Part shown: positions 44,351 to 55,784 of the stretch, piece after piece
Layout of the letters: the number at the start of each line of letters is the position of its first letter
How positions within the stretch are numbered: the stretch's first letter is position 1
Assembly: GCA_030762935.1 (NCBI GenBank)
Contig: CM060898.1
Coordinates: forward strand, 95,462,781-95,526,780
Length of the DNA: 64,000 nt
Direction: 5' to 3'
Origin: Hymenopus coronatus
Lineage: Eukaryota > Arthropoda > Insecta > Mantodea > Hymenopodidae
Made by a program: the position numbers and the translations under genes
The notes under the pieces: model-generated
Told to the model about the DNA's origin: nothing
What the model saw: the letters and a program-made list of their open reading frames with translations, nothing else
Database searches by the model: none

Positions 44351-45435
44351 TGATCAAAGACCACAACTTAAAGGATTTGACAAGTATATTCTCATTAATA
44401 CAAGTTTTGTGCTTCTAATTCCATAAATGTTATTAACTCTTTATTCTAATTCAAATTAAATACTTACGGGTGCGGATCAATAAATATCCGTGTTAGGAAT
44501 GAAGACGCAATTTTTGCAGCCATTATTTATTTCTCAATAAAGTCCCATTTTAGTAATATACATTTCTACCAACCTTCGTGCCATTTTTAATCCCTTAAAA
44601 ATAGAATTTCGCTTAAATAGCTCCAAATATAGCTTCGAAGTTGATAGACGCAGCCGCTTGTTCTACACTGTGAGCAATCGCGACAGCCATCGGAACGAAA
44701 CTTTTTGATCTGTAAGTTATGCAAAATACGAATTGTCGTTCCCGTCACTCATCTATGGCTTCGTCACTTCACGAAATGTTGTTCAACGATCAGCGAGATC
44801 TCGTGTCGTGGGCTTTATCAATGCTTTCCTTGGAAACCACATCTGCTAGGCTTCCTGGGCGCTGCTAATCAGTTTGACCACATTTAAAATCGTTGAATCA
44901 ATATCTATTGTCATAGATGGCGAAAGGTCCCCAAAAACACAATTCAATTTCGTTTTTATCTCCTAGCGAGTTTTACTATTCAAAAGTAAAATACAAATCA
45001 GTGAATGCTACTGTCCTTTTTCTATTTTAGCGAAAACATGTTGAACGATTAAGGAACTGAGATGTATGTATGAATCAGCACCAAATTTGTTTTGGCGACG
45101 TGTAACAAACGACGGTGCACGATGGCAACACTAACCTGCTCTGGGTACAGTATTTTTCTGAACATGGTGACCCTGTCCCACTCTTCTTCCAAGATTGGCC
45201 TGACTTTAAAGTTTGCGGTTACGGGGTTTGAGTTGGAACCTAACCCTCACTGTTGCCAAGTTTTCCACTTAAGTGAGGCGCGATTCTCGATTTGCAAGCA
45301 GTATCTCCAGGAAACAGACTTGACTACGTTGCTTCTCGCCCCTAATAGAGGTTCGTCTTTTGTTTGCTAATGGTTATTACCCAGTGGAAGGGGGCGTGGC
45401 CCCGTTTGAAGGACATCATGTTTTGGAGAAAACTA
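44351..45435. other. unassigned spacer, possibly a decayed DNA transposon
   Basis: The stretch 44465-44530 (GGGTGCGGATCAATAAATATCC...) to about 45110 has a composition like a decayed element. Short translations do not reach a recognisable transposase motif. Nothing else is supported. Confidence 0.3.
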
Positions 45436-45645
45436 TACTTCAGTTGTTTAGGTGCTGGCCTTCTGATCTCAAGAACGCGGATTCAAATCCGGCCCAGACC
45501 AATGGTTTTTAAGTTGCTTAAAAGCCACAGCACCATATCAGTAGATTTACTGGCGTGTAAAGGAACTCCTGCGGGACAAAATTCCGATACACCGGCGGCG
45601 TAGTAATTGGCAGCGTCGTTAACAAATAAACTAAATAAACTAACC
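45436..45645 (+). mobile_element. tRNA-derived SINE, family S2
   Basis: A-box side TTCAGTTGTTTAGGTGC and B box GCGGATTCAAATCCGG (45477-45492). The body AAAGGAACTCCTGCGGGACA ends in AACAAATAAACTAAATAAAC. Better preserved than the copy at 43580. Confidence 0.85.
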
Positions 45646-45900
45646 TGCCTTTGCAACACCATTCATTTTGAAACACGGACACTTATTGTACCGCCCCCCC
45701 TAAATGATACATGAAGCATCATAATATGAGTTCTTTAAATTTATTTCGAATTAATGCCTGTTTTAAACATTTACGACATCATCTTATCTAAAGTTTTGTG
45801 TACATCCGAAGTAAGTTCTCATAACAGTGATATAATGTTGGATAATCCCCCAAGAACCTGATGTATTATATTCCTATTGCTTTATCTATCTATAATAGTT
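45646..45900. other. unassigned spacer
   Basis: Short stretch with no repeat match. Confidence 0.35.
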
Positions 45901-46720
45901 TATTACTTTTTCTAGCCCGTATGCACAACGTACATAGTGGAATACGTTTTGAGATCCCCTGGGTACGAAAAAAGCATTTTTAGAAAAAGTTTCGTGCGTG
46001 TATATATCTGTGGACAGCGTAGCTCAACAACGAAAATACCGTTAAATCGCAAACTTGGTATTTGTGTTAAGTATTTTCCAAGGATGCGTCATAAATATTT
46101 TCAAGAACCCCCCTACCACAAACTACTTTTACGTGGATTTTTTTTTTATTAAATTTTGTTTTTCTGAAAAATGGCTCTAACGATTTTTATTAAATGCCCG
46201 TAAATTAAAGATATTTACATCAAAAATAAAATGTATATTTTGAATTTGTTGGGAATAACCTATGAAAACCTCTTTGTTCTGGACGAGTTTTACAAAATTT
46301 TGTGTAACGGTTTACCGTAAGATAATGACAAAACCTTACTACACACAAAATGTAGATCTTATTAAAATACATAATTTATGTCATATATGTTTTTTCTTGT
46401 AGAGTTAACTTTTTCCAGATATTCCTTGTTATTGGTTTCAATTTTAAACTTGAAGCTAATTTTTCTCAAAAGGGACCAATCCAGGCGTATCTACCGAATC
46501 CCAATTGTTTCACACAAGGACCAGCTTTTAAAATTTTTGACTTTCGCTTTAGCCTAATGTAGTCCTTTATTTCTCTTCTACTTACAAGGAATCAAGTAAT
46601 GAGACCAATTCTACTGTGTATCTCGATTAATATGATGCAGATAAAGTAATACTCTTTAGAAAGAATGGCTTGTATATGGATCAGCTAGAGAAAGTTGTGT
46701 GAATGCAGCGCAGCAGATTA
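45901..46720 (-). repeat. PER repeat, minus, near full length
   Basis: From TTACTTTTTCTAGCCCG with CAACGTACATAGTGG to GAGAAAGTTGTGTGAATG. A deletion removes the first part of the CACCCAAAAATTC block. Confidence 0.85.
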
Positions 46721-46847
46721 TTTTATGTAGCGTCTACAAACTATTCTCAAAGCTAATGAAATTATACGTTTCGTTATATATAAATACGGAATATTGGAAA
46801 TCGAATCACTGTCACGTGTTTAAAAGCGCGACTTAAAATTCCATAAT

Positions 46848-47640
46848 AACTTTCTCTATACTTACTATGTACATAGTGTATAGAGAAGGTATTGTATTGC
46901 ACCCAAAAATTTGATACCGAGATTTCACCGGAAATATATGTTTTGAGACCGCCTGAATCCAAAAAAAAGCATTTTTAGAAAAATGTGCGTGTGTGTGTGT
47001 CTGGTATTCAAGTTTATTTTTCAGGGATGCGACATGAAGATTTTCAAGAAAATCCCCCCACACCAAACTACCCTTTACATGGAAAAAAATTCGAAATTTT
47101 TTATTTTCTTAAAAATGGCTCTAACGATTTTGATTAAAATCTCGTATATTTAAGATATTTACTTGACAAATAAAATGTATATTTTGAATTTTCTGGGAAT
47201 AGCCTCTGAAGACTACTTTATTCTGGATGAATTTTACGGATGTTTGCATAACTGCTAAACCGTAAGAGATGGACAAAATCTTACCACACAGAAAATATAG
47301 AGCAAATTAAAACACGCAATTTATGTTATATACATTCTTTGCGGAGTTGGTCGTTTTTAGGATATTCCTTTTATTTTAGTTTCAGTTTTGAAAAACTTGG
47401 TACTTTTCTCATGCAGGAAGTTGTCAACTTCTGTCTATACAAAGGAACCTCAGTCACATACCAACCAGCTTTTGACTATCACTTTAAACTATGGTACTCC
47501 TTATAGGAAGTAAGTAATAGGACTATTTCTGCTAATGTTTTCTCAATTAGCATGAAGTAAATAGAAGCCTAAGATTTTCAACAACACCTTTTTTCACTGA
47601 TGTAGAGAAAGTCATGTGAATGGAACACATCATATTTTTT
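46848..47640 (-). repeat. PER repeat, minus, near full length
   Basis: From AACTTTCTCTATACTTAC with CTATGTACATAGTGTATAG to GTGAATGGAACACATCA and T-run. The GGACAGCATAGCTC block is deleted near 47000. Confidence 0.9.
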
Positions 47641-47756
47641 TCCTTGATATCGCAAAAAATAATAAAATAGAACTTTAAAAATGTGACAATATTGAAAAAT
47701 TAAAATCAATAGTAACACATTTCTTTGAAACGACTGACCCTGAAATAAAATAAACT

Positions 47757-48110
47757 GTGTTTTAATGAAATGTTACTTTTCTGGTCTGGTTTCTTATTGT
47801 AATTCTCTTATATTTGGAATATATAAAATTAACCGATTTTTTTCAAATGAGACTTCAAAGGCTATTCCTAGAAAATTCAAAAAATATATTTTATTGGTCA
47901 TCAAATATTTTAATATACGGTATAGTAAACATAACTTTAGAGCCCTTTCTGAGAAAATAAAAATTACCTAATTTTTTTCCGAAAAGTCTATTTTGGTTTG
48001 GAGGATTTTCTTAAAAATCTTTGTGCTGCATCCTTGCAGGTACTAAAGTTAAGTGCCAAGCTTGTTATTTATCCAATATTTCGTTATTATTTATTTATTC
48101 TTTGTAAATA
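47757..48110 (+). repeat. PER repeat, plus, diverged interior fragment
   Basis: GTGTTTTAATGAAATG through AAGGCTATTCCTAGAAAATTC to GCTGCATCCTTGCAGG. Cut by the next minus copy. Confidence 0.7.
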
Positions 48111-48968
48111 TTTTTTTACTTTCTCAACATATAGAGAAGGTTTGTATTCCAATAAAAAATCAGACACCGAGATTTCACCGGAAATACATGTTTTAGGCTC
48201 TCCTGAATTCTAAAAAGAAAACATTTTAGAAAATGGTCTGTGTGTGCCTGTGGACAGCATAGCTTAAGAACAAAAATATCCTTAAACTCGAAATTTTGTT
48301 TTTAAGTTTAGTATCTTCCATGAATGCGATATGAAGATTTTGCAGAAAATCCCCCACCCCAAATCACCCTTTATACAGAAAATGTTCAAAAATGGTTTTC
48401 TCAATAATGGCTCTAACAATTTTGATTAAAGTCCCATATATATTAAAGATATTTACATCATAAATAAAATATATATCTTTAATTTTCTGGGAACATCCTT
48501 TGCAGAATTTTTTCTAAAATTTTGCATAACTGGTAAACCCTACGAGATAGACAAAAACGTACCACTCAAAAATATGGATCTTGTTAAAACACACAATTTG
48601 TTACATACATTTTTTTGTAGCGCTGATCGTTTTTGAGATATTCCTTTTTCAGTTTTAAACTATGTACATTTTCTCATACGGGAAGTCACCTTTCGTTTCA
48701 TCTCTCTTTTATTTTTATTGATGGCCATGCAAAGCGAGCCGAATTTCAGCTGTTCATATAGCGACCAGCGCTTAAATATTTGACTGTTCCTTTAGCCTAG
48801 TATATTCCCTTATTTTTCTTCTGCTTAGAAAGAAGCAAGTAATAAGATAATTTCTAACTTAGTTTACCTCAATTAGCACGATCTAGTTAAGTGAATACTA
48901 GTTTGTAAGTGTATCTGCAGAACAAGTAGAGAAAGTCATGTGAATGGAACATAAGATTTGATGTATGT
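48111..48968 (-). repeat. PER repeat, minus, full length
   Basis: From TTTTTACTTTCTCAACATATAG to GAGAAAGTCATGTGAATGG and AACATAAGATTTG. The terminal hairpin is shortened. Confidence 0.88.
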
Positions 48969-49072
48969 TTGTAATCCAAGGAGTCTCTAAACGTAAATTT
49001 ACGGTGCTTTTTGGTGTGGGTTAAATACAGTACTTCACAATCTTAATATAGGTGAGTGATAGAGAAAGTAAA
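48969..49072 (+). repeat. PER repeat, plus, 3' fragment
   Basis: GTAATCCAAGGAGTCTC to GATAGAGAAAGTAAAAC. Probably the resumed end of the fragment at 47757-48110, with the minus copy inserted between; the join is less exact than at other sites. Confidence 0.6.
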
Positions 49073-49639
49073 ACAGTGAAGTAGAACTATGAAAACAAAT
49101 TATCTTAAATATGAGAACACATTTATACACATTGGTTTTTCAGTGACACTTTACTAGATGGGATCTTTACCTGAAGCTATTGCCTGTTCTTAACAGAAGT
49201 CTTGTGCTAAGCATCAGGAGAGCCCAAGTTATGTCTAATCTCATTAACTGATTTCATGCGTCGTAGTCAAAGATCTTTGAAAGTCACTAGAACCTTCAAC
49301 TAACTCTTGAACACCTGTTTACACGTGGCTGAATCTTGGCAGCAACACGTGGCAGAAAATACAACCTTCTTGGTAACTCCAGACTAACATGGAGAAAGCG
49401 GAGGCACATAATAAAATGTTTTTGCACGATGTAACTAATGTGGTGCTTAACAATATTGTTTATATGGATCGATAGTTGCATTCCTAGTGCAATGTTCAAA
49501 GAAATTCCAATGCTAAAACAAATAACCAAAAGCACTAGTGTAGTAAGTAAACCTAACATTTATTCCGATATATTCATCGTGATATTACAAAGTTGCAGTA
49601 TGAATTCCTATATTTAACTTTATCATAAAGTGGCTGTCG
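49073..49639. other. unassigned spacer
   Basis: No repeat match or gene recognised. Confidence 0.35.
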
Positions 49640-50756
49640 CAGAAGTACCCAACCTGACGTATAGATAGTGGTAAAAATTACCAACCTTAGAAAGCTTAAG
49701 TTTGAAGTTTGACGATTTTACATTGTTTAGCATTTGTTTGGCAGCCATCATTAGTGATCAGCGAACATGGATAAAACTAGTCATCGTTATGTGATACAGT
49801 GCATTCATTTGAAAGGTTTTAGTCCAACTAATATTCAAGCTGAGCTAGATTCTACTTTGGGGGAGTCTGCTCCTTTGTTTACAACAGTGAAATATTGGGT
49901 GGCAGAGTTTAAGCGCGGCCGTGGGAGCTGCCAAGACGAACATGCAGTGGTCGACCAAACGAGGTTACCAGTCCAGAAATTGTAAAGAAAATCCACAAAA
50001 TGGTGTTAAATGTCCGTCGACTGAAAGTGCGCGAGCTACCAGACATTGCAGGTATTTAAAAAAGGATCTGTACATCGCATACTGACTGAAAATTTTGATA
50101 TGAGAAAGTTGTGTGCAAGGTGGATGTCGGGCTTGTTCCAACAGAACAAAAACAGCGTCGTGAGGATGTTTCAGTCGAGTGTTTGGTAATTCTTCGCTGC
50201 AATAAAGCTGAGCTTTTGCGTCGATTCATAACAATGGATGAAACCTGGGTTCATCACTTCACACCTGAGACGAAGGAACAATCAAAACATTGGATTGGAA
50301 ATGGTGAATCGGCTCCAAAGAAGGCGAAGACAATTCCATCTGCACGCAAGGTCATGGCGTCAGTTTTCTGGGACGCACGCGGGATAATTTTCATTGATTA
50401 TCTCAAAAAAGGAAACGTAATCAATGGCAAATATTATGCGAATTTGTTACAGCGTCTGAGTGATGAAATCGGCCGCATTTAGCGAAAAAGAAAGTTTTGT
50501 TCCATCAAGACAATGCACCAGTTCACACGACCATTATCGCCATGGGCAAAATCAACGAGTTAAAAGTTCGAAAGTTTCCTCATGCACACTATTTGCCAGA
50601 TTTAGTCCCATCTGATTATTTTCTGTTTCCAAACTTGGAGAAATGGCTTAGTGGTAGAGGATTTGCCAACAAAAGAGGTGGAGTCCACAACTGATGGTTA
50701 TTTTGCAGACCTCGACAATTCTCACTATAAACAGGGTATCGCAGCTATTGAACATC
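49640..50756 (+). pseudogene. mariner transposase pseudogene, 3' end replaced by a SINE
   Basis: Starts at ATG 49767 (MDKTSHRYVIQ). The N-terminal half reads TLGESAPLFTTVKYW and EFKRGRGSCQDEHA, then after a one-base shift SPEIVKKIHKMVLNVRRLKV. A stop lies after DIAGI, and another shift leads to the catalytic half. All three catalytic residues survive: MDETW (Asp codon at 50237), FHQDNAPVH (50509) and VPSDYFLFPNLEKW (50614), a DD34D arrangement. The frame ends in GIAAIEHRW at about 50755, where SINE S1 begins, so the last residues and the 3' terminal repeat are gone. The left element end lies upstream of 49767 and I could not fix it. Confidence 0.88.
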
Positions 50757-50993
50757 GCTGGGAAGGTCGCGGGTTCAAATCCGGCGGAGGACGGTGGATT
50801 TTTTTCGGGGGTAAAAATCCTTAGCGTGGCTTCCTTAGGAAGGGAAGTAAAGCCGTGGGTCCCGTGTCGTAGATTTACGGCACGTAAAAGAACCTCAAGC
50901 CTGATAGAGAGGCCTCTGAGCAAAATTAAGCGGTCTTTCACGCCCAGTATAGAATGGGACGCTGAGAACCATAGCAGTTAAAGAGGGTCCATA
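50757..50993 (+). mobile_element. tRNA-derived SINE, family S1, A box missing
   Basis: Begins inside the head at GAAGGTCGCGGGTTCAAATCC (B box present) and continues through the complete body to AAGAGGGTCCATA. The 5' 50 bases with the A box are absent and mariner sequence takes their place. Confidence 0.9.
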
Positions 50994-51122
50994 AGCAAGT
51001 AATAAGACTATTTCTGCTAATTTTTTCTCGATTAGTATGAAGTAAATAGAAGCATAAACTTTTTAACTATAATTTGTTGCAGAGATGTAGAAAAATTCAT
51101 GAATGGAATACATCAGATTTTT
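50994..51122 (-). repeat. PER repeat, minus, terminal fragment
   Basis: AGCAAGTAATAAGACTATTTC to CATGAATGGAATACATCAG and T-run; only the last part of the minus unit. Confidence 0.85.
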
Positions 51123-51760
51123 ATTTCATTTGAAGTTCATTGGATACAAGAATAATATTGATACGTAAATTGTGAACCGTCCCTCCAATCATAATGTGTA
51201 CGTACGTAACATATCAATGTATTTTATAAACTCCTTCAAGGGTATGAGAAGTGTGCCCGTTCAGCTTTTAAATGAAATTGTTAATGAAACGCTCTCCGTT
51301 GCACCTATATGCGAATCGTGCATTACATTTTATTTATCACTACAATAAAATCATATTGCATAACGCAGCAGAATATAACAGCTCACTATAAATTGCAAAC
51401 AAAGGCGACTACATGGTACCTTCAACATCTTAACCCAATGGCCATACGCCAACCATAGTGCCAAACTATGGCGCTGTAACGACACTCTGAAATCGGGTGT
51501 TTAGGTCACGGTCCTCGGTGCAGCTGATCAGTAGTGTGCTAACCCTTAAAACATGTTAAGTTGTAGAAAAGAATTTAGAACCCATAGCCCATAGGTCACT
51601 TATCTCAAAAAGTTTATCGTGGACCTCTCTACAATCCTGTCAATTTATGCGGTTGAATTCTGTGTGACACTATAAACGTATGGCTCTTCCCATTTGAGAG
51701 ATGTATTGGAAAAAAGAAACCAATATCTATGCGAGTCAGATGGGGAGTTTAATGCCGTAT
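51123..51760. other. unassigned spacer
   Basis: Mixed composition; nothing recognised. Confidence 0.35.
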
Positions 51761-51761
51761 C

Positions 51762-51832
51762 GGTATGGTAGCTTGGTGGTAAGGGCGAATAGACTCAGGC
51801 TGGAAGTTCCATGGTTCAGATCCCGTTCTATG
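51762..51832 (+). repeat. tRNA-like SINE head or tRNA pseudogene
   Basis: GGTAGCTTGGTGGTAAGGGC (A box) and ATGGTTCAGATCCCG (B box, 51811-51825) at tRNA spacing. Stem pairing is imperfect. No second copy in the window. Confidence 0.5.
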
Positions 51833-51904
51833 TCATTGAGTTTTTAGTTAGTCTGAATCTACCTTTCCAACTCTTGTCCAATGCGCGGTTTGTCGGAAGA
51901 AACA

Positions 51905-52270
51905 ATTCATTAAAACTATGAATATCTCAAAAGTAGTTAACTTCACAAAAGGTCTATCTGACGTAATTATATGCTTTAACAAGATCTACATTTCTTGTGT
52001 AGTAAGATTTTATCTAACTCAAAGATTTCCCAGTTATGCAAAAGTCGTCCAGAATGAAGAGGATTTCGGTGATTATTCCCAGAAATTTCAAGATATATAT
52101 ATATATATATATTTAATTTGTCATGAAAATATCTTAAACATATAGTATTTTAATCAAACTCGTTAGAGCCATTATTGATAAAATCAAAATTGTCAAAAAT
52201 ATTTACACCTAAAGAGCTTGAGGATGAGGATTTTCTTGGAAACTGTCTCGTCGCTTATAAAGATGCGGAA
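51905..52270 (+). repeat. PER repeat, plus, interior fragment
   Basis: TATGAATATCTCAAAAGTAG through TGTGTAGTAAGATTTTATC and AGAAATTTCAAGATATATA to TTTCTTGGAAACTG. An AT expansion is present at about 52095-52111. Confidence 0.82.
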
Positions 52271-53560
52271 CTATAAACTATTTTAAACCGAATATTGAAT
52301 TTGATTCACATATAATTCCTCAATAAACATTTATAATATTTGACACATTGAAGTTCGTAACCAAATAACCTTAAAACGCATTCTACATAAAGTAAAATGT
52401 GTATCTACTATAAAGCAGACAAGAGTTAAAGGCTCGTAAAAAATCTTGATTGTTTAATTTTTCACATTTATGGTCAAACTTCACAAGTGCATTTCTTAAT
52501 ATAGTACGGCGAGCATTAATTTCTTCTTCTTCTTTTCGTATTACACATTTTTCGGGAAACAAGATAGTTTTGTATTGGGACGATGAACAATGCCTTCTTT
52601 GTGTTGGGTATTGAATGCCAGTTACTTCCGTCCTAAAGTCTATTCTTCTTGTCTCTCGTAACATATTCTGCCTGAGAATCAATCCGCAGGTTTGGAAAAA
52701 CAAATGGGCGATGATATGAGCAAGTAGGCATATTTGGATCATAAAGAAATGAGGCTTGGGTCGGAATATTGTAGTATATTAGTATTTTACGGCCGGACAG
52801 AACTTTATGGATATTATTTATCGTTTCCGTCCAGCTCTATAATTACAAACACGTAAAAGTATCATGGCTGGTGGTAGCAACGTTTATGGTTGTCGCTGTG
52901 GGTTTTATAGTAGGCGCCTAGCCTTTCTGCTTTATAGCCTCCTTCACCGTTCCTCGTTATCTCCTTTGTTTTTACGTAAACAACGGAAATGTAATAGTCA
53001 ATATAATCAACAACGCATGCACATGGTCTGCTTCTGATACCATTAGGTGATGTTTTCACCTCGTCGGTTTAAAGAAATTACTCTGAAGATGATTCATTGT
53101 GTAGCAATTAATATAGTTTCAAAGATATTAAACAAGCTACAAAATTAGTAGCATCTAATTTTTGACATCTGTTATTCCTGCGTTTCTCTTTTGTTTGCTT
53201 CCTGCACCTGCTTAACAGACCTTGTTCTAGCAGCTCGAAGAATATCACTGGTGTTTGGTAAGTATAGTTTCTCCTGGAAAAACACTATTAAAGTTGTTAT
53301 GTGTTACATTCATGCTTTCATGCTACTTTCTCTGTCAATCTTCAATATACTACTATTCCTACAAGAGCCTGTTTCACTTTAATGGAGATAAACATTTACA
53401 GAAATGTTTTTCTTTGTCCTGCGACCAGAGCTAAATGTCATTTTCTGATACCAAAACACGGGAGAGAAGCATTAACTAACAACGAAAGCAATAATATAAG
53501 TTAATACAGTGCAATCTTCAAAAACATTAAATGATTATTACCAAAATGCCAACCGCTCTA
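52271..53560. other. unassigned spacer
   Basis: An open frame of 119 codons on the minus strand (52383-52742) has no recognised motif and no supporting context. No repeat match in the window. Confidence 0.35.
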
Positions 53561-53855
53561 CTCCACGTGTGTGCGTGAGTCTGCCCGTATGCGTGTGTGT
53601 GTTGAAAGCATAACTCAAACACGAAAAGTCGGTTAAATATCAAACTTAATGTTTAAATTTAGCATCTTCTAGGGATGCGACACTTAGATCGTCCATAATT
53701 CCCCCCCCCCCCCAAACTTCCCCTTTTCGTGGAAATATTTTCTCCAAATTGTTTTCAAAAATGGCTTTAAAGATTTTGAATAAAGTATCTACCTCATGTT
53801 TAAGGCATTTTTGTCATAAATAAAATGTATATTCTGAAATGTCCGCATGATTATG
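53561..53855 (-). repeat. PER repeat, minus, partial
   Basis: GTGTGTGCGTGAGTCTG through AGCATAACTCAAACACG, ATCTTCTAGGGATGCGAC and a C-run at 53701-53713 to AATAAAATGTATATTCTG. Confidence 0.82.
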
Positions 53856-53914
53856 CTACATATGCCGCATTTCTTCTAATTTCTAAACCGGCTTCAAAAG
53901 GCACTACCAATGCA

Positions 53915-54005
53915 GCTGTTCAAATAGCCGTGGGCGTTAAGGCAATAGGTACAGGACTGACCATCCATTCAAAACCAAACCTTACGAGTTTGAATCCCAG
54001 CAACT
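53915..54005 (+). repeat. tRNA-like SINE head, unconfirmed
   Basis: AATAGCCGTGGGCGTTAAGGC (A-box-like) and ACGAGTTTGAATCCCAGC (B box, 53984-54001). A GC-richer stretch continues to about 54300 and may be the body of the same element. Single copy in the window. Confidence 0.45.
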
Positions 54006-54337
54006 GCAATCAAATATGGCGGTGGTAAACGACGGGAACGGCCCAAGTAAAATAGCAATATTTGCTTTGGTGGGACCCTACATAGTCGAAGCACGTGTTC
54101 ATCTCGACCCGGGAAGCGCTAGGAACCTGCGCCCTGAGTCTGACTGCACACTCCAAGTCTCACAGACGTCTCCAACGCCACTCGCCGCCGAGAGCTATAT
54201 TCACCACTTCGCTGACATAACCCTGAAAGGGACTGGCTGTAATGAAATTAGCGGACAGGAAATTCGGGGAATGAAAACCTTCAGCGTTTGCCTAGTAACT
54301 TAATAAAACCTCCAAAAATACACATGGTCAGAGAAGT

Positions 54338-54412
54338 TTGCCGCAGGAATCGAAACCACGACTTCCAGAATGTCAGTCCCAGAAGGAACGCTTGAACCAA
54401 TTGATTTTGGGC
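54338..54412 (-). repeat. tRNA-like SINE head, unconfirmed
   Basis: Minus strand TCAATTGGTTCAAGCG (A box) and GTGGTTTCGATTCCTGC (B box). Single copy, so SINE or tRNA pseudogene cannot be told apart. Confidence 0.5.
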
Positions 54413-54519
54413 ACTATTGTCGTAAATACTTGAAGCACAGTTTTGGGATTGCCGGCATAATTTAGATGACCTACTTCGTGTCACTGAACCGCAACTTTTA
54501 ATACTATTTTAGTTTTTAT

Positions 54520-54520
<1 letters not shown>

Positions 54521-54581
<61 letters not shown>
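54521..54581 (+). repeat. (CT)n microsatellite
   Basis: About 30 CT units with one TCCC interruption near 54552. Confidence 0.96.
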
Positions 54582-54582
<1 letters not shown>

Positions 54583-54639
54583 TAAACTGAATAACAAATT
54601 TCACCTTAAGTTTAAGGAGCCGCTCTATTAGAAATACAA

Positions 54640-55770
54640 GGAAAAAATCTAATATGTTCAATTCACATGGCTTTCTATCTCTAGTTGCCCTTCGTGGTGT
54701 AATGGTTACCATACTAACTTCATATACCCAGGGTAGCGGGTTCAAATCCGGCGGAGGGCGATGGATTTTTTTCGGGTGTAAAAACCCTTAGCATGGCTTC
54801 CTTCGGAAGGGAATTAAAGCCGTGGGTCCCATGTCGTAGATTTACGGCACATAAAAAAGCCTGATTGAGAGGTCTCTGAGCAAAATTAAGCGGTCTTTCA
54901 CGCCCAATATAGAATGGGACGCTGAGAACCACAGCAGTTAAAGAGCGTCCATAAATAAAACGCCATTTCATTTATTTTTCTATCTCGGTAATAAACTATT
55001 GTTAAAAAGCTTATTCTTCTATCTACGTCATGCTAATCGAGATTAACGTTAGCAAAAACGCTTTATTATTTGTTTCCTTGTAAATAGGAAGGAAATAATG
55101 AAATACACTAACGTTAAGCCAATAGTCAAATCTTTTAAAAACTGGTTGCCATTTGGTTGAAATCCGTTTCCTTGCGTTCCCAGGAGTTGACAGATTTCCG
55201 TTTGAAAAAAGTTTATTATTTTAAAACTGAAACCAGTAACAAGGAATATCTCAAAAATGGTCAACTCTACAACAAAATGTGTAGAACATAAACTGTGTTT
55301 TTTTTTTAACGAGATCCACTTTTTTGTGTAGTAGGTAAATTTTTGTCTAGCTCTTGTGGTTTATCTGTAATGCAAAATTCACCAAAATTCATTCGGAATG
55401 GAGAGGTCTTCAAGGGATATTCCCAGAAAATTCAAGATATTCTTTTTATTTTTCATTTAAATATCTTTAATATGCGGCATTTTACTTAAAATTCGAAATT
55501 TTTTTCATGTAAAAGGTAGTTTGGGGTGTGGGGATTTTTCTCAAAATCTTCGTATCGCATCTTTGGAAGATACTACTTTAAATACCAAGTTTGGTATTTG
55601 AGTTGTCATGTTCACAGACACGTGGTCACACAAGTACCTTTTTCTAAAAATACCTTTTCTTGGATACAGGGAACCCTAAAACGTGTATTTCGAGTGAAAT
55701 CTCAGTATCGAATTTTTGTCTGGAGTGCAATGCGTTCTCTACCTACCTACCATGTACTATGTAGAGAAAG
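54640..55770 (+). repeat. PER repeat, plus, full length, split by SINE S1
   Basis: Start AAAAAATCTAATATGTTCAA to CTTTCTATCTC. It resumes after the SINE at GGTAATAAACTATTG and ends at CATGTACTATG and AGAGAAAGTAAAAG. Confidence 0.9.
54682..54976 (+). mobile_element. tRNA-derived SINE, family S1, full length
   Basis: Perfect 10-bp duplication TTTCTATCTC (54672-54681 and 54977-54986) inside a PER copy. In the head, GCCCTTC at 54687 can pair with GGAGGGC about 65 bases later as a 7-bp acceptor stem; A box GTGGTGTAATGG, B box GCGGGTTCAAATCCGG. Body and end ATAAATAAAACGCC as in the other copies. Best preserved tRNA-like head of the family. Confidence 0.95.
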
Positions 55771-55784
55771 TAAAAGTCATATAT

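Noticed and set aside
44465..45110. Possible decayed transposase on the minus strand
   Set aside because: Short translated pieces looked vaguely like a C-terminal transposase tail, but no catalytic motif or terminal repeat could be confirmed.
49296..49559. Hydrophobic minus-strand frame that could be a signal or membrane peptide
   Set aside because: No homology, no supporting context; the hydrophobicity follows from T-rich codons.
52383..52742. Minus-strand open frame of 119 codons
   Set aside because: No family motif, no repeat copy, no splice context; length is possible by chance in 64 kb.
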